From an uncultured Collinsella sp. (GTDB lineage: Bacteria; Actinomycetota; Coriobacteriia; Coriobacteriales; Coriobacteriaceae): a stretch of 23,224 nucleotides of DNA. The position numbers and the translations under genes were made by a program. Positions 21,814-23,224 of the stretch are shown here, in pieces. Each line of letters begins with the position of its first letter. Position 1 is the first letter of the stretch. The stretch spans positions 1 to 23,224 of the forward strand of contig CABUBS010000007.1 of NCBI GenBank assembly GCA_902489855.1. Direction: 5' to 3'. The notes below the pieces were generated by a model, which did no database searches, was not told the origin of the DNA, and was given only the letters and a program-made list of their open reading frames with translations.

Positions 21814-22395
21814 CTATACGAACCGATCGGGATAGAGAGTCTTATATCGAACCCAGGCATTATTGACGCGAATCAGATAAGCCTGAGTTTCAGGGAAGGT
21901 AATCGCATTATGGAGTGACGTGTTCTGCTGCGCCCATCCGTCGACATTGCCCATACCGGCGTTATAGGCGGCGATGGCACTATCCGTCGACCCGTTGAAA
22001 TAGGCGAGAAGATACGAGAGGTATGCGCAGCCAAACTCGATATTCGTAGCCGGATCGTTAAGATTGTCGACCGAATACTCCCCTCCGTCGACAAGGCCCT
22101 TGGCGATCATGTCCTGGGCAGTCTCGGGCATCAGCTGCATCAATCCCTGAGCACCCTGATTCGACTCGGCCTCGGGATCCCAATTCGATTCCGACTTAAT
22201 GACAGCGCACACCAGATACGGATCCAGATTATGCGAAATACTGGATTGCTTTACATACGCCTCGTAGTCAATCGGATACAGCGGCTTAAAGAAAGCGGCA
22301 GGAGCACACGAGTAGACGAGCGAAATAAGGCCGAAGACGAACACAACGGCAAGTGGCGCCACGCGATACCACGTAAAGAAACGTGCCTTAGGCAT
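21814..22395 (-). CDS. Small membrane-anchored lytic transglycosylase (SLT domain)
   Basis: Such enzymes cleave peptidoglycan glycan strands between MurNAc and GlcNAc, forming anhydro ends. The 193-residue protein has an N-terminal signal anchor (about 13-30, VAPLAVVFVFGLISLVYSC), then an SLT/Goose-lysozyme-like domain: catalytic Glu69 in IKSESNWDP, GAQGLMQLMPETA (81-93) and AYNAGMGNVDGW near the C-terminal half, all family hallmarks. Cys30 lies at the end of the hydrophobic stretch, but the preceding residues (LVYSC) are a poor lipobox. Its ATG overlaps the end of coaE by 8 bp, with GGAGG just upstream, so the two are co-translated. It fits the actinobacterial and firmicute coaE-slt arrangement. 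Role is probably cell-wall remodelling. Confidence 0.88.
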   Translation of the reverse strand: MPKARFFTWYRVAPLAVVFVFGLISLVYSCAPAAFFKPLYPIDYEAYVKQSSISHNLDPYLVCAVIKSESNWDPEAESNQGAQGLMQLMPETAQDMIAKGLVDGGEYSVDNLNDPATNIEFGCAYLSYLLAYFNGSTDSAIAAYNAGMGNVDGWAQQNTSLHNAITFPETQAYLIRVNNAWVRYKTLYPDRFV

Positions 22396-23029
22396 CGGCC
22401 TCCTCCTTATCCGGAGTATCTATAAACCCGTGGCATGCAAGCCATGAGTCAAGCTGCTCAAAGAGCGAATTATCGGCTGCCGAATTATCAATCACCGTTG
22501 TAGCGAGATTGCACAGCGCAGACTCATCGGGCTGGCAAGCAGAACGGGCATCGAAATCAGATGGCTCCATGCCACGTTGAATAGCGCGCTCGCGACGAAC
22601 TGACAAAGGGGCGCTAATGACCAGAATTTCATCAGCCAAGCCAAATGCATCCTCAAAACCAGTCGGAGCTGAAACCTCGACCACCGCAAAGGGATAACGG
22701 GGAGATGAAACCGTACAACAAACCGGATCGAGAATCCTAAGCGAAAGCTGTTCAATCAGAACGGGATGCACGATGCCATTGAGCCGTGCGACCGAATCAG
22801 GAGAAGCGAAAGCTCGAGAAGCGAGGATACTGCGGCGAATGCCGCCTTCCTCATCCAAAATGTCCCAACCGAATTCATCCGCGAGAGCATTGACGATATC
22901 AGAGCCCGGCACATACAGCGATTTTGCAAGCTCATCCAGATCGATAAGCATAGCGCCACGAGATTCGAAATAGCGGCAGGCAGTCGACTTACCCGAAGCA
23001 ATATTGCCCAAGACAAATACGGTAAACAT
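22388..23029 (-). CDS. coaE: Dephospho-CoA kinase (CoaE-like)
   Basis: CoaE catalyses the last step of coenzyme A synthesis, phosphorylating the ribose 3'-hydroxyl of dephospho-CoA. I chose the ATG at 23029 (213 residues) with GGAGGG 4-5 nt upstream; an in-frame TTG sits one codon before it. The P-loop is GNIASGKS (8-15), followed by the paired acidic residues Asp30/Asp32 (LIDLDELAK) and VHPVL. The usual substrate-loop motif with PLLFE is replaced by VEVSAPTGFED, and the C-terminal lid region keeps RRERAIQRG and Q-rich spacing ending VIDNSA. The protein is thus a divergent member. GC is near 48-50%, lower than the opp genes. The call rests on the P-loop, the early acidic motif and size; another P-loop kinase is a less likely alternative. 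Confidence 0.82.
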   Translation of the reverse strand: MFTVFVLGNIASGKSTACRYFESRGAMLIDLDELAKSLYVPGSDIVNALADEFGWDILDEEGGIRRSILASRAFASPDSVARLNGIVHPVLIEQLSLRILDPVCCTVSSPRYPFAVVEVSAPTGFEDAFGLADEILVISAPLSVRRERAIQRGMEPSDFDARSACQPDESALCNLATTVIDNSAADNSLFEQLDSWLACHGFIDTPDKEEADA

Positions 23030-23154
23030 CAAGCCCTCCCTAACGCCAATGCGAGTAATTATCGCTCAAATAAACTAGATGGACTCAAAAAACAGCCAAA
23101 CAGTAAGAGCGCATACGGGGAAGCTAGGTCCCAAAGCACAACATGTATATAACG

Positions 23155-23186
23155 CAAAAAGGGGGAGGCCGCGAGGCCTCCCCCTT
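23155..23186 (-). terminator. Strong intrinsic terminator upstream of coaE
   Basis: On the minus strand AAGGGGGAGGCC pairs perfectly with GGCCTCCCCCTT over 12 bp around a TCGC loop and is followed by a T-run (TTTTTGCG). It ends the transcript of a minus-strand gene beyond the right edge of the window and separates it from coaE. The coaE promoter must then lie between about 23030 and 23150; no clear pair of boxes was found there. Confidence 0.88.
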
Positions 23187-23192
23187 CTAAGT

Positions 23193-23224
23193 TCAAGCGT
23201 ACGGCTCGGTGGAGCATGGGGGGC
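23193..23224 (-). CDS. Possible C-terminal end of an upstream gene (partial)
   Basis: A minus-strand frame enters from the right edge and ends at TGA (23195-23193), 7 nt before the terminator stem, giving only the residues PPCSTEPYA before the stop. The strong terminator shows that a minus-strand transcription unit ends here, but nine residues do not identify it. In many actinobacteria rpsA precedes coaE, which is a guess only. A structured RNA gene cannot be excluded. Confidence 0.3.
   Translation of the reverse strand, partial: PPCSTEPYA

Overview
This window looks like a chromosomal segment of a moderately GC-rich, single-membrane actinobacterium, most likely of class Coriobacteriia and close to Collinsella. 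That placement is an inference from protein style (Tat-type lipoprotein signal, an LTA-synthase-like envelope enzyme, an actinobacterial-type UvrA zinc motif), from about 60% GC in most genes and from strong Shine-Dalgarno sites; no rRNA or other marker confirms it. The genes are mostly housekeeping. I see no tRNA or rRNA gene, insertion sequence, prophage, CRISPR array or toxin-antitoxin pair.

Layout. (1) 40-5614, minus strand: an oligopeptide/dipeptide ABC importer in the order oppA, oppB, a fused oppC-oppD, oppF. The oppA-oppB spacer is full of hairpins and the oppA upstream region carries a nested set of inverted repeats. (2) 5979-10112, minus strand: a tight operon ybaK-murJ-uvrC (aminoacyl-tRNA editing, lipid II flippase, excision nuclease). 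(3) 10245-13137, minus strand: uvrA, broken into two reading frames by an apparent frameshift near 11377-11399, with a LexA-box-like site upstream. (4) 13331-19453, plus strand: an LTA-synthase-family membrane enzyme, then mrp (Fe-S carrier ATPase) and two FAD-dependent oxidoreductases of the HI0933/YhiN and COG2509 families. (5) 19522-23029, minus strand: coaE, a small lytic transglycosylase and uvrB, facing the plus-strand block across a bidirectional terminator. A strong terminator at 23155-23186 closes an upstream minus-strand gene that lies almost wholly outside the window.

How it fits together: uvrA, uvrB and uvrC, the whole nucleotide-excision-repair core, lie within about 16 kb, though in three separate transcription units. 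Envelope genes (murJ, the LTA-synthase-like enzyme, the lytic transglycosylase) alternate with them. The peptide importer supplies amino acids. The mrp-flavoprotein block suggests redox and Fe-S cofactor metabolism.

The points most worth checking are the uvrA frameshift (mutation, assembly error or programmed +1 shift: the local layout resembles the prfB recoding site), the permease-ATPase fusion with a lost C-terminal cysteine motif, a UvrC lacking one of its four cluster cysteines, and the dyad-rich control regions of the opp locus. I did not find a convincing wholly new multi-gene system.
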